Assembly (NCBI RefSeq): GCF_000024185.1
Contig: NC_013790.1
Location: forward strand, 186,001 to 250,000
Length of the DNA: 64,000 nt
Origin: Methanobrevibacter ruminantium M1
Lineage (GTDB): Archaea > Methanobacteriota > Methanobacteria > Methanobacteriales > Methanobacteriaceae
Reading direction: 5' to 3'
Positions 35,931 through 47,911 of this stretch are shown here, piece by piece (within the stretch, counting starts at the first letter, position 1; each line of letters opens with the position of its first letter). The translations under genes and the position numbers were made by a program. The notes beneath the pieces are model-generated. The model saw nothing but the letters and a program-made list of their open reading frames with translations, was not told where the DNA came from and searched no databases.

Positions 35931-36946
35931 GTCGTATAATGAATTAGTACAGATTGTTTTTGCGAAAGGGTAAATTATTCCAAAAAGATTTTTTTTAAAA
36001 TCATTCGTTGCATATACTGTAGTTTCATTGAATCTTGATTTTTTAAAAAATAGCCTTAAGAAAATCGAATTTCCTATTAGATTTGGTTTAGCTAAAATTC
36101 ACCCTATTCTGCTCGATAATTAAAATTTTCTATTAAATTTGATTTCTTAAAGGCTATCCATAAGAATTTTCCTCAAAAAATTTGGAATGATTTTATTGAT
36201 CTAGAAAGATTTTACCTTTTTAAAGCTATAATCTTAGATAAATAAGTATAATTGAATTCTAATGGACATTTTTACATCATCTGAATAATCTATCTAAATA
36301 ATCTATAGTCTAAATATTTTTTACATCTCATCGGTCTCTATAAAAATATTATCAATTTAATTATGATTTTGAAAATACATTTGTATTAATTTCTCTGGTC
36401 ATTTTTTCGCTTTTGAAATCATAAATTAAATTACATATAATAACAATATTATATAATAGATAATTTTTAATTAATCCGATAAGTTTATAAAAAACAAAAA
36501 TATAATTCTATTAGAATTTATCAAAGAATTTAATTGATTAAAAATAGCAATTAATTTGATTAAAAATTATATGATTTATGAATATCTATGGTTATATGTT
36601 TAAAAAAACAGTCTGTGAGGGCAAAAACTAGTATCTATCCATTTTAAGTGATTTTTTTTATCTTCGTGGTTTTAGATGTCTTTTGGGAAAATTGCATATT
36701 TTTTTACACTTGAAATATAGGTATTAGTTTTCAAATGCTCTCTCTTAAACATTATATATAGATAAAATTAAATTATAATTTACAAGAGAAAAATTGTATC
36801 AAAATAATTATTTGAGAATGACTTTGATTATTTTCAAAATATTTTAAAAATTGCATGAAAGTGTAAATCCCTTGAATGTGATTTTTTAATAATAATTATT
36901 AAAAATCTTTGACTAAATTTATAATTTAATAAAACGAGGGTTTGGT

Positions 36947-39418
36947 ATGGAAAAAGAATTTTTCGAAGGAATGAATTTGGAAGAAGACATTAGCGATGAG
37001 GACTTCCAGACTATTGTAGAAGGCTGGGAAAAAGTCCAAGATCAAATGTCCAAAGAAGAATTTATAACTAAATTTAATGAACACAAGGCAGAATTTAAAG
37101 ACGCTTCTTTCTTCAGCGACATAGACTTTTTAAACATGATTGTTAATCCATTAGTGGGTGGTGGCGATGATGAGCCAGGACCTGCTATTGTAGAAGGCGA
37201 ATTCCAGAAGATATCTGATGTTGAACCAGGCAATGAAGGATTCAATGTTGTTGCACGTATAATGAGCATTGGAAACAGCAGAATATTCACTTCCAGAAAA
37301 GGAAAGCAAGGAAAGCTTTGCAACTTGCAGATTGCCGATGACACCGGAGAGCTAAGACTTGTTCTTTGGACTGAAAACATCAAGCATCTCAAGCATGTCA
37401 CTGAAGGAGATATTGTAGAGATTACAAATATCGAATGTAAAGAAGGCTTCAGAGGAGGTAAGGAATTCTCCCTACGTCCAAGATCATCTTTAAGACCTAT
37501 TGAAGAGGGCAGTGAAAACTATCCGGAAAACATTGCTGCTTTCCCTGTCTATGAGGAAAAGATTACTCAGATTGCAGACATTAAGCCTGATGAAACCGTA
37601 AGCATCATAGGAAGGCTAATCAGAGTTCCTAAGCCACATGCCTATGAAAGCAACGGCAAGAAAGGTAAGGTAACCTCCCTTGAAATTCAGGATGCAAGCG
37701 GAAAGACCTCATACACATTATGGAACAATGACGTTAAGCTAATCGACATCTTGGAATTGAAGGAAGGGGACATTGTCAAAATCCTTAATGAACAATCCAG
37801 AGAAAGAAACGGAGAAATTTCCTTAAGCCATTGGGATGGAAGAATCGTCAAGGCTGAAGGCGACTATGACATTCCAGAATATGAGGAAAACATCATTAAG
37901 ATTGCAGATGCCCAAGAGATGCAGGATGTAAGCATTATCGGTCTTGTTACAAAGGTTCAGGACGTAATTCAATTCACAAGAAACGACGGCTCTGAAGGCT
38001 TTGTAAAATCAATCGAGCTTTCAGACGACGAAGGAAGCATCAGAGTAACCCTATGGGGAGACGACACTAAGATACCTATCTCCAAGGGAGACATTGTCAA
38101 GGTCATTGGAGGAAATATAGAATATGATGATTTCTCAAACGGCTACAGGGTAAACACCAATTGGAACACTGAGTTAAAAATCAACCCTGAAGAGCATAGC
38201 GATTTGATAGAAACCTTAAAAGGTCAAGCAGAAAACTTAGGACCTATTCCAATCAGCGAGGTTCAATCTATTGAGGAAGACGGTGAGGAAGTTGACATTA
38301 TCGGTAGAATCATCACCTTAAATGACACCCACACCTTCCCAAGGGATGACGGCACTGAAGGTGTTGTCCGCTCTGGTGAAATGGCTGATGGATCATCTCC
38401 TGACGGACTTGTAAGGGTATCCTTCTGGGATGACAAGGCTAAGGTTCCTGAAATAGGAAAGGCCTACAAGGTTGAAAACGCCAGAACCCGTATGGGAATG
38501 TATGCAGTGGAAGTCAATGTAGGAAAGACCACAAGATTCATTGAAATCCCAGAAAGCGAAGCAGGTGACCTTCCTTCATTTGAAGAGTTAGAAGAGTCCA
38601 TCTACATCAGCAAAAAAATTGAAGAATTGGATGAGGATGACATGAACATTAAAGTCTTGGCTAGAATCCTGGAAGTTCATGAACCTCGGGAATTCCCAAG
38701 GGATGACGGCACTAAAGGATTGGTTGGAAATATGGAGGTTGCAGACATAACCGGCTCCATTAGAGTAACCTTATGGGATGATAAGAATAACCTTCCATAC
38801 GGCGTTGGGGACGCTATCAAAATCCAAAATCCACGTGTAAGATATAATTCAAATATGGACTATTTAGAATTAAGCGTTGGAAACGGAACAAATATCTTAA
38901 CTCCATCTGACAGTGAGATAAATGATATTCCAGACATTTTAGAGTTACAAAATACATTGTATCAAACCAAGGAGATTGCTAACCTTTCAGATGACGACAC
39001 TAAAATCAGAGTTACAGGCAGATTTGTAGACATCTATGGTCAAAAGATGATCATTCCTAAATGTCCTCAATGTAACAATACATTAGAGCCTGAAGATATC
39101 GATGCTGAGGAATGCAGCTTCTGCGGCAATTATATTGACGAGCCTAAGTACCTTTTAATGCTTCCAGGTAAATTAGAGGATGACACAGGCGACATTCAAG
39201 TTACATTCTTCAATGAATTGGTTGGAGAATTGCTTGGCATGAAACAGGATGAAATCTTTGAACTCTATGAGGGAGAAGGTGGAGACCTTGGTCCATTGGA
39301 AGGAAAGATTGATGATTTGGAAGGCATTACCTTAGAAATCCTTGCAGATGTTACATTCAATGAATATGATGAGGAAAATAGGTTAAGACCAAGAAAGATC
39401 TTTAATATGGAATGGTAA
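36947..39418 (+). CDS. rpa: Replication protein A (single-stranded DNA-binding protein)
   Basis: 823 residues. After a ~70-residue acidic helical start there are five canonical OB-fold repeats, each with a G-x-V-x-S/N-x-E/Q-x-A/S-D and a VTLWxD or LVLW strand, at roughly 80-180, 190-290, 310-410, 430-530 and 545-640, then a sixth region with a CxxC...CxxC zinc finger (about residues 706-728, CPQC and CSFC). It binds ssDNA in replication, repair and recombination; radA follows 200 nt downstream. It is longer than the four-OB M. jannaschii RPA as I remember it. GAGGGTTTGGT precedes the ATG. The gene end is copied in the following spacer. Confidence 0.9.
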   Translation: MEKEFFEGMNLEEDISDEDFQTIVEGWEKVQDQMSKEEFITKFNEHKAEFKDASFFSDIDFLNMIVNPLVGGGDDEPGPAIVEGEFQKISDVEPGNEGFNVVARIMSIGNSRIFTSRKGKQGKLCNLQIADDTGELRLVLWTENIKHLKHVTEGDIVEITNIECKEGFRGGKEFSLRPRSSLRPIEEGSENYPENIAAFPVYEEKITQIADIKPDETVSIIGRLIRVPKPHAYESNGKKGKVTSLEIQDASGKTSYTLWNNDVKLIDILELKEGDIVKILNEQSRERNGEISLSHWDGRIVKAEGDYDIPEYEENIIKIADAQEMQDVSIIGLVTKVQDVIQFTRNDGSEGFVKSIELSDDEGSIRVTLWGDDTKIPISKGDIVKVIGGNIEYDDFSNGYRVNTNWNTELKINPEEHSDLIETLKGQAENLGPIPISEVQSIEEDGEEVDIIGRIITLNDTHTFPRDDGTEGVVRSGEMADGSSPDGLVRVSFWDDKAKVPEIGKAYKVENARTRMGMYAVEVNVGKTTRFIEIPESEAGDLPSFEELEESIYISKKIEELDEDDMNIKVLARILEVHEPREFPRDDGTKGLVGNMEVADITGSIRVTLWDDKNNLPYGVGDAIKIQNPRVRYNSNMDYLELSVGNGTNILTPSDSEINDIPDILELQNTLYQTKEIANLSDDDTKIRVTGRFVDIYGQKMIIPKCPQCNNTLEPEDIDAEECSFCGNYIDEPKYLLMLPGKLEDDTGDIQVTFFNELVGELLGMKQDEIFELYEGEGGDLGPLEGKIDDLEGITLEILADVTFNEYDEENRLRPRKIFNMEW

Positions 39419-39490
39419 TTTGGTTGAATCATTTTAAAAATATTTAATTGGAATGGTAATTTGACTGAATCGTCATAAAAAATATTTAAT
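39409..39490 (+). repeat. RPA 3'-end micro-duplication
   Basis: GGAATGGTAATTTGGTTGAATC, which includes the RPA stop codon, recurs at 39450 as GGAATGGTAATTTGACTGAATC, and the following AAAAATATTTAAT is copied too. Period 41 bp. Confidence 0.85.
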
Positions 39491-39618
39491 AAGAAATTAG
39501 CAGTTTTTACTGCTAAATTATTATTTTTTTCTATAGATTTTATTTATTAATATTTTCACGATTAAAACATAATAACAAACTGACAGATGAATAAATTAAA
39601 TAAAAAGGATTGATTATA

Positions 39619-40554
39619 ATGGTAGAACTTGAAGACTTACCTAATGTTGGAGAAAAAACTGCAGAAAAGTTAAGAGAGGCTGGATTTGCTGATATGATGA
39701 GATTAGCTACTGCTACTGCTAAAGAATTATCTGTAAAAGCGGAAATCGGTGAAGGTGTAGCTGAAAAAGTTATTGAAGCAGCTCGTAAGGCAGAAAAGAT
39801 CGATTTTGAAACTGCATTTGATGTAATGGAAAGAAGGAGAGATGTTGGCCGTATCACTACAGGGAGCAAAAACGTAGACGAATTGATCGGCGGTGGAATC
39901 GAAACCCAATCTATCACTGAAGTATTCGGTGAGTTCGGTTCAGGTAAAAGTCAAATCTCCCACGAATTAGCTGTTACAGTTCAATTGCCTAAGGAAAGAG
40001 GCGGACTTGAAGGGGAATGTGTATTCATCGATACAGAAAACACATTCAGACCAGAAAGGATTGAACAAATCGCAGATGCTTGTGGAATCGACCGTGAAGA
40101 GGCTTTACAAAGAATCCACATCGCAAGAGCTTTCAACTCCTCTCACCAAATATTGATGGCTGAAAAGATTAATGAGCTTATCCAAAGTGGAGTAAATGTA
40201 AGGCTTGTAATCGTTGACTCACTTATGGCTCACTTCAGAGCAGAATATGTAGGAAGGGAATCATTAGCAACCAGACAGCAAAAGCTTAACCAACATTTAC
40301 ATGCATTGCAACAAATCGCTAACACCTATAATGTTGCTGTATTCCTTACTAACCAAGTACAAGCAAGACCAGATGCTTTCTTCGGCAGCCCTACAAAAGC
40401 TATTGGTGGACACGTTTTAGGACACGCTTCAACTTACAGAATCTGGCTTAAAAAAGGTTTAGCTGGTAAAAGAATTGCTAGGCTCGTAGACAGCCCTCAC
40501 TTACCTGAAGGAGAAGCAGTATTTAAGGTTACTACAGACGGAATTGTTGACTAA
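39619..40554 (+). CDS. radA: DNA repair and recombination protein RadA
   Basis: 311 residues, the usual RadA length when the ATG at 39619 is used (a TTG three codons upstream is unlikely; AGGATTGAT precedes the ATG). The N-terminal helix-hairpin-helix domain ([17 protein letters not shown]) is followed by the RecA core with Walker A GEFGSGKS (residues 104-111), Walker [13 protein letters not shown] and [10 protein letters not shown] near the L2 loop. It forms nucleoprotein filaments on ssDNA for strand exchange. It lies downstream of RPA, its functional partner. The conserved hairpin element begins 3 nt after the stop. Confidence 0.95.
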   Translation: MVELEDLPNVGEKTAEKLREAGFADMMRLATATAKELSVKAEIGEGVAEKVIEAARKAEKIDFETAFDVMERRRDVGRITTGSKNVDELIGGGIETQSITEVFGEFGSGKSQISHELAVTVQLPKERGGLEGECVFIDTENTFRPERIEQIADACGIDREEALQRIHIARAFNSSHQILMAEKINELIQSGVNVRLVIVDSLMAHFRAEYVGRESLATRQQKLNQHLHALQQIANTYNVAVFLTNQVQARPDAFFGSPTKAIGGHVLGHASTYRIWLKKGLAGKRIARLVDSPHLPEGEAVFKVTTDGIVD

Positions 40555-40557
40555 ATT

Positions 40558-40604
40558 CAAGCTTTTTGAGCCTTCGGCTCAAAAACCTTGACCAAAAATT
40601 TTAT
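40558..40604 (+). repeat. Conserved post-stop hairpin element, copy 2
   Basis: Begins 3 nt after the radA stop. CAAG, C, TTTTTGAGCC, loop TTC, GGCTCAAAAA, C, CTTG then ACCAAAAATTTTAT. The stem differs from copy 1 in its G/C part but still pairs completely, apart from the same C-C mismatch. Confidence 0.85.
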
Positions 40605-40891
40605 CACTTGTTGGGAGTACCTTGCTCTTTAACTTGTGTTTTTTCTTTTTTTACTTAATTTTTATTCTTTAACTTAATTATAACTCTATTTTTTTCTTAA
40701 TTTTTATTCTTTAACTTAATTTAAACCCTTTTTTCTTATTTTTCATTTTAAACTTTTTCTTTAACTTTTATTTTCCTTAATTTTCATTTCTACTATTTTT
40801 ATTCCATAGAATTCTTAAATTTTCTAATTCTCAAAATCATTACAAAAGTATTTTAATTATTTAAAATAAATTAAATAATACTTATTTTTAT
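40605..40891. other. T-rich spacer
   Basis: Low-complexity T-rich sequence with repeated short blocks (TTTTTATTCTTTAACTTAAT). No gene or RNA seen. Confidence 0.5.
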
Positions 40892-41809
40892 ATGTTGATT
40901 GCTATGGACTTTAGAATAATTATACTCTCAATAATCATAATGATTCTGCTTGGAGTGCTTCTTAAAAAAATAGACCTTCTAAAAGAAGAAGATGTCGAAA
41001 CACTCAATAATTTAGTAATCAATATATGTCTACCTTGTCTAATTTTCAATGCTTTATACACTGCTGATGTTTCCTTGCTTCCATCTTTGAGTATTTTAAC
41101 ACTTTCCACTACTATCACTAGTTTAATCGTAGGAGTATTCACTTATATTCTACTTAAATTATTTGCTTGGGATAATGTTAAAATATGGAGCATACTTGTA
41201 ACAGTGGTCTTGGGAAATACAGGGTTTTTAGGCTATCCGATTACACAGGGGATCTATGGCAGCGAAGGCCTTATACGTGCAGTCTTCTGTGACTGCTCCA
41301 CCTCAATCACATTTGTAATATTGAGCGTTATCCTGATATTGATTTTTGATGGTGAATTGAAGGTGGCTTTAAGAAAGATAGCTACTTTTGTTCCATTATG
41401 GTCTATCGTTTTAGGAATTCTCTTTAATATATTCGCCATTCCGATAACAGATGTCGGAACTACTGTAGTTGGTTATTTGGGTGATGCCACTATCCCTCTT
41501 ATTATGATCTCTTTAGGCTTGTCCTTGAATATAAGCGGGCTTAAGAACAATCTTAAGGAAGTGAGTCTTGCCTCATTCATTAAGCTTATATTATATCCCT
41601 TTGTGGCTTTAGGGGTTATGGCCTTGCTTGGAATCACTGGATTCAATCATACAATCGGACTTATTGAAGCGGCTATGTCATCAGCTATGATTGGGCTTGT
41701 TTTAGCCATAACTTATAAGTTGGATCCTCATTTGACTTCAGATTGTATTTTTACTTCGACTTTGTTTGGCTTAGTGACTATTCCTTTGTTTTTAATGTTT
41801 ATAGTTTAA
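40892..41809 (+). CDS. AEC-family (auxin efflux carrier-like) membrane transporter
   Basis: 305 residues with about ten hydrophobic helices in two halves. Features of the family include LLKKIDLLKEEDVETLNNLVINICLPCLIFNAL near the N-terminus, LGNTGFLGYPI, and PLIMISLGLSLNISGLKNN in the second half. It probably exports or imports a small organic anion; substrate unknown. Two start codons are possible (40892 and 40904). Single gene between radA and hdrA. Confidence 0.85.
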   Translation: MLIAMDFRIIILSIIIMILLGVLLKKIDLLKEEDVETLNNLVINICLPCLIFNALYTADVSLLPSLSILTLSTTITSLIVGVFTYILLKLFAWDNVKIWSILVTVVLGNTGFLGYPITQGIYGSEGLIRAVFCDCSTSITFVILSVILILIFDGELKVALRKIATFVPLWSIVLGILFNIFAIPITDVGTTVVGYLGDATIPLIMISLGLSLNISGLKNNLKEVSLASFIKLILYPFVALGVMALLGITGFNHTIGLIEAAMSSAMIGLVLAITYKLDPHLTSDCIFTSTLFGLVTIPLFLMFIV

Positions 41810-41852
41810 ATTAATAAAACAATATATAATATTTTTTTAATTTAGTTGTTTT

Positions 41853-41995
41853 ATCTTCATATTTTGCTTTTCATTTTTTTTTAGAAGATATTCATTTTTT
41901 ATCTTCATATTTTCTTTATCATTTTTTTAGAAGATATTCATTTTTTATCTTCATATTTTCTTTATCATTTTTTTTTAGAAGGTATTCATTTTAAT
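41853..41995 (+). repeat. Tandem 46-48 bp repeat after the AEC gene
   Basis: Three copies begin with ATCTTCATATTTT at 41853, 41901 and 41947, each followed by TTTAGAAGATATTCATT or a close variant. It lies in the 3' flank of the transporter gene. Confidence 0.85.
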
Positions 41996-42329
41996 CTTAT
42001 TATTTTTTCAAAAATTATTATTAATTAGCTGTCACCTTTTAGGTTACACTAAATCATAGAATTTGTTCGTTTTTATAGATATATTAATAATTAAGAAATT
42101 CGTTCAGAATTTTTTATTCAATTAAAGGGCTCTCGAGGCTTATTTAAAATTCATTTTTTCAAAATTAAAAAATTTAGGTATATAAAAATCTATTTCTAAT
42201 TTCTATTTAAAGAAGATTTATTAATTGTTTTTTATATTAAACCTACAATTATGTTTATTTTTACAAAAGTTTGTTTTATTTCTATTATTTCAATAATAAC
42301 TCTTCTTAAAATGGTCTAAAATCTTCTAG

Positions 42330-42373
42330 TATATATACTTTACTCCTACTTTTTTATAGAAAGGTTTATATAC
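42330..42373 (+). promoter_or_regulatory. Two TATA-like boxes upstream of hdrA
   Basis: TATATATAC at 42330-42338 and GTTTATATAC at 42364-42373, the latter after GAAAG, both 100-150 nt upstream of hdrA. Tandem promoters would fit a highly expressed gene. Confidence 0.45.
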
Positions 42374-42476
42374 TCTCATTTCTAACATAAAATTATCTAA
42401 TATTTTATATATATAAAAATATTTTATAAAAATTAGATCAAATGATTAATCATTTTAACTTGTACAAGGTGATTTA

Positions 42477-44459
<1,983 letters not shown>

Positions 44460-44496
44460 ATTAAGAGATTATTTCTCTTATTCTTTAAACTTAAAA

Positions 44497-44532
44497 GGGA
44501 ATTTTTATTCCCACTCTTTTTTCTTTTTTTTT
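44497..44532 (+). terminator. hdrA terminator hairpin with T-run
   Basis: GGGAAT, loop TTTT, ATTCCC (44497-44512), then a long T-run. Another hairpin AAGAGA / TCTCTT lies just before it (44463-44479). Confidence 0.65.
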
Positions 44533-45149
44533 AGAAATTTTATTTTGATTCGTACATTTACTAACTATTTCTGAATCTTTTATATTTTCTCTCTAAGATC
44601 TTTTCTTCTATTTTTTTTATTTTTTATCTTTCCTTTTTTAGGATTCTTTTTTTCTTTTTTTTAATCTTTTATCTTTCCTTTTTTAGGATTCTTTTTTTCT
44701 TTTTTTTAATCTTTTTATTCTTTAACTTTTTTTTTAAGGATTTTTTTATTCTATTTTTTAATCATTTATCTTTTCCCTCCAGGATCTATTTTTCAATTTT
44801 TTATTGTTCAAAAATCATCATCAATTTTTATTTCAATTGTACTTAATTTTAAGGACAAAATTCATATTTGAAAAAAGCAAACCTTTATAAATAAGCAAAT
44901 CCATATACTGTATGGAGTTGTTAAACGAACTACATTTGTAAAAGAATTAATCATATATATTTAAATATTAAAAAGAATAATATAAATTCTTAAAATAAGT
45001 TTTAGATTAATAATAATTATTTTTTTAATAATGATTATTATCTTTTTATAAAAAATTTATATTTTATTTTTAATATTTTTATTTAAATTTTTAATACTTT
45101 TATTAAAAAATATTGCGTCATAATTTATTATGGCAACGTCCTAATTTTT
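44533..45149. other. T-rich spacer with 45-bp tandem repeat and promoter-like site
   Basis: A 45-bp tandem duplication with ATCTTTCC at 44626 and 44671. A TATA-like TTTATAAATA (44884-44893) and the palindromic CCATA-TACTG-TATGG (about 44909-44923) follow. No gene seen. Confidence 0.55.
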
Positions 45150-45304
45150 ATGGATAAATTTATATATGATGAAGTTCAATATAATTATGTGGTAAGTTAC
45201 ACTGCTATGGATTATGGTGGCAAGTACTAGTTAAGTACAAATTTATCTACCAAATTTTAGGCAGTAGTTAAACTACCAAAAAAAGTAAAGAAGGGTGATA
45301 TGTT
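45150..45304 (+). promoter_or_regulatory. Promoter and structured leader of the vWA-like gene
   Basis: A TATA-like AATTTATATATG at about 45158 would start transcription near 45190. The leader then holds two short hairpins: GTACT-AGTTA-AGTAC (about 45224-45238) and GTAGTT-A-AACTAC (about 45265-45277), before the GGGTGAT ribosome site. Inference from form only. Confidence 0.4.
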
Positions 45305-45970
45305 ATGAAAAAATTTGAAAGTGTCGATTTTGACAAAACCGAAAAAATAGTTGATGGAATTGCTATCGAAGATAATGAAGCTATGGATATAGTGGTTATA
45401 CTTGAACCCGGCTCAGGGCAGTATGCATTCTTGGCTTCAAGAAAGGCACCATCAAAGGGTTTCAACGCTTTTATTGAAACCGAAGCTGCAAAAGACCATA
45501 AAACATTTGTCACTGCAGTGCTTTTTGACAATGAATATGAAATTCTCCACTCTAGAAGGGACATTAATGAGGTTCCTATTCTCACCACTAATGAATACTC
45601 ATGCAGAGGATGCACAGCATTGTACGATGCAATCGGAATAACTATTGAAAGTATTAAAGATGAAATCGACAATAAAGTCTTGTTTTTAATCATTACCGAT
45701 GGAATGGAAAACGCTTCAAGAAGATTCAATGAAGATCAAATAAGATCTTATATTGATGAGCTTGATTACGAGTTTATCTTTGTTGGTGCAGACATAGACA
45801 GTTACCGTGAAGCATCTAAAATAGGAATCAGGCAATCCCACACCGCAAGCTTCAAGAAAACTGGTGAAGGAATAGATGACTTATTTAAAACAATTTCTGA
45901 TGTGTCTGACATTCATCGCGACAATATGAAATTAGAGGATGTCGATTGGAAGCACAGACTTGAAGATTAG
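45305..45970 (+). CDS. vWA-domain-like protein with altered metal site
   Basis: 221 residues. The layout follows a known family of small cytoplasmic von Willebrand A proteins: first strand DIVVILEPGSGQ, then GFNAFIETEAAKD, TAVLFDNEYEILHSRRDINEV, RGCTALYDAIG, LFLIITDGMENASR and YEFIFVGADIDSYREASKIGI. In intact members the first strand ends in the metal motif DxSxS (LDRSGSM); here that is EPGSG, so the Asp and first Ser are gone, while the later Thr and Asp remain. Metal binding may be weakened. Function unknown; it is the first gene of a module interrupted by an IS. GGGTGAT precedes the ATG. Confidence 0.75.
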   Translation: MKKFESVDFDKTEKIVDGIAIEDNEAMDIVVILEPGSGQYAFLASRKAPSKGFNAFIETEAAKDHKTFVTAVLFDNEYEILHSRRDINEVPILTTNEYSCRGCTALYDAIGITIESIKDEIDNKVLFLIITDGMENASRRFNEDQIRSYIDELDYEFIFVGADIDSYREASKIGIRQSHTASFKKTGEGIDDLFKTISDVSDIHRDNMKLEDVDWKHRLED

Positions 45971-46276
45971 TTATAATCTTCCCACCACACCACTTTAATT
46001 TATTATTGATCTCACTAATTACTGATTTTAGATCGATATCATTAAAGCCATTTTATTTAATTTTTTTTTTATTATTAAAGAGGGTCCGCCAAAAAGCTAT
46101 TTTTTTAAAAAAGTTTAAAATTTTCAATTTTTTAAGTTATTTATTTTAGTTATTTTTTTAAAATTCGATGTTTTTTCTATTGTTTTCTTTTAATTTTGGT
46201 GCTTGCACCTTGAAAAAATTTTTTACTTGTTAATTATTCTTTAAATATGAAATAAAGCAATAATATTATAGTAAAC

Positions 46277-46285
46277 TTTATATAC
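46277..46285 (+). promoter_or_regulatory. TATA box of the transposase gene
   Basis: TTTATATAC preceded by GTAAAC, about 52 nt upstream of the transposase ATG. Confidence 0.5.
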
Positions 46286-46336
46286 TACTTTAAACATAAA
46301 TAATATCAACAAAGGGTTAATATTTTGGTGTTATTT

Positions 46337-47833
46337 ATGGTTAAAAGAATTCCTGATGAAGAACAAATAAAATTAGGCATTAGAACTTTAGATTTTAACA
46401 TTCCAGAGGATCATATTTCTCGTTTTGTTGTGGATTTCATTGACGAATATTATCCTCTTTTAGGAATCAAAGAAAATAAAAAGAAGAAAGGGCGTGACAG
46501 TTTTCCTGTGAAAGAGATGTTAAAATTGCTTATTTATGCTAAAATCGAGCATATTGATAGTATGAGATTCTTAGCAGACATGGTAAAATATCATGACGTA
46601 TATAAATTCGTTGGAAATGGAATTTGTCCTTCAGAACGATCATTACAACGATACAGAGAAAAATACGGCAAATATTACAATGAATTGTTAAAAGCAACCT
46701 TAAAAAAAGCTTCAGATGTGGATTACACTGATTTCAACGAAGTTTCCATTGACGGAACCATCAAAAAAGCATACAATTCAAAAAATAAAGTGATCACAGA
46801 AAAAGAAACTGAAATATTAACCCGTTACTTCGAAGGAGGCCGTGTAAGTCAGGAAGAGCTAGATAAACTCCATAAACCGGCCCGAGAGATTCTTGAAAAT
46901 AAAAAAATCAGCAACCAAGAAAAATTATACCTCTTGGATGACATTAAAACACAATTCACACTGTCTGGTCAAAAATCAGTGCCAGTAACCGACATAGAAG
47001 CACGTTGGATGAAAAGCAAGAAAGGAAACTCACAAATAAGCTATAATATCCAATCTGCAGTCGATTACGATACAAAAATGATTTGTGCAATAAACGTCGT
47101 ACAAGCCCCTACAGACCATTACCAATTGCCAAAAATCGTAGATAAGGCAATAAACAACACAAACGTAATACCAAGATTCGTATTGGCAGATACAATCTAT
47201 CTGAATGAAGAAAGCTTATCATATCTTGCAGATAATCAAATAAATGGAGTTATACCAGATAGAAAGCAATCCAAGGAAAAAATCGGAAGATTGAACAAGA
47301 ACCCATATCACAAGGATCACTTCAAATACTTCCCTGAAATTGATGCATTTGAATGTCCAGAAGGCCAAATAATGTATTTTTTCAACAAATACACTGAAAA
47401 AAATGATGATTTGGACAAGCCAGACAAAATTAAGCGTTTATATTCCAATTATGGTGCTTGTAAGGCTTGCAATTGCCGTGAAAACTGCCTTTCATCCACC
47501 CAAACCCACAGAACAATCACCGAATATGGCGGAAGTTTAAAGAAAGCAATGTGGGAAAAAATGGAAACAGAGGAATATAAGGAAGAATATGCAAAAAGGT
47601 CATCTGTCGAAGGACCTTTTGGCATTTTAAAGGAACAATTCCATATAGAAAGCGAAGTAGTGATAGGAAAAACAAAGACAGAAGAAAGAATACTATTAGA
47701 TGCCGTGGCTTATAATTTAATACGATTATTTAACTTAGAACAAGAAATAAAAAATGATAAAGAAGATATAGTTGATTTCTGTGAGAAAATTTCTGTCCAA
47801 GAGAAATTAGAGGTCAGAGCAACCATATTTTAA
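46337..47833 (+). CDS. IS1182-family transposase
   Basis: 498 residues from the ATG at 46337 (GGTGTT site upstream; an in-frame TTG is 12 nt earlier). The N-terminal helix-rich DUF772-type domain (FPVKEMLKLLIYAKIEHIDSMRFLADMV) and later ARWMKSKKGNSQISYNIQSAVDYD, FVLADTIYL and the C-terminal RSSVEGPFGILKEQFH segment with the catalytic Glu fit DDE transposases of IS1182/IS5-like groups. A CxxC/CxxC cluster lies near residue 380. The frame is complete, so the element may be active. Confidence 0.9.
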   Translation: MVKRIPDEEQIKLGIRTLDFNIPEDHISRFVVDFIDEYYPLLGIKENKKKKGRDSFPVKEMLKLLIYAKIEHIDSMRFLADMVKYHDVYKFVGNGICPSERSLQRYREKYGKYYNELLKATLKKASDVDYTDFNEVSIDGTIKKAYNSKNKVITEKETEILTRYFEGGRVSQEELDKLHKPAREILENKKISNQEKLYLLDDIKTQFTLSGQKSVPVTDIEARWMKSKKGNSQISYNIQSAVDYDTKMICAINVVQAPTDHYQLPKIVDKAINNTNVIPRFVLADTIYLNEESLSYLADNQINGVIPDRKQSKEKIGRLNKNPYHKDHFKYFPEIDAFECPEGQIMYFFNKYTEKNDDLDKPDKIKRLYSNYGACKACNCRENCLSSTQTHRTITEYGGSLKKAMWEKMETEEYKEEYAKRSSVEGPFGILKEQFHIESEVVIGKTKTEERILLDAVAYNLIRLFNLEQEIKNDKEDIVDFCEKISVQEKLEVRATIF

Positions 47834-47911
47834 CTGGTGTTGTCAAAATTTTATTTTGGCGGACACCCTAAATGAATATATTATTAAAATTTATGTAAAG
47901 GAGGCTGAATA

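Larger units (their letters stand above)
35458..36946. other. 1.5-kb gene-free stretch
   Basis: No convincing coding frame on either strand. It contains a cluster of 19-bp repeats (35594-35837), a strong TATA-like site (35911-35930), and a possible TATA box at about 36748-36762 for the RPA gene. The longest frame (35557-35862) is made largely of the 19-bp repeats and is rejected as a gene. Confidence 0.6.
46081..47869 (+). mobile_element. IS1182-family insertion sequence
   Basis: Left end AGGGTCCGCCAAAA (46081) and right end, read inward on the minus strand, AGGGTGTCCGCCAAAA (47869). The ends match except for a 2-base difference after AGGGT. The element is 1789 bp and carries one intact transposase. 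I could not identify a clear target-site duplication. Confidence 0.85.

Noticed and set aside
44461-45149. tRNA or rRNA genes in spacers
   Set aside because: In this AT-rich genome such genes would stand out as GC-rich blocks; none seen here or in other spacers.
45150-45230. 26-codon frame in the leader of the vWA-like gene
   Set aside because: No ribosome site and overlaps a likely TATA box and hairpins; better explained as leader.
46081-47869. Interrupted gene at the IS site
   Set aside because: Both flanking genes are complete with their own starts and stops, so the IS is intergenic.
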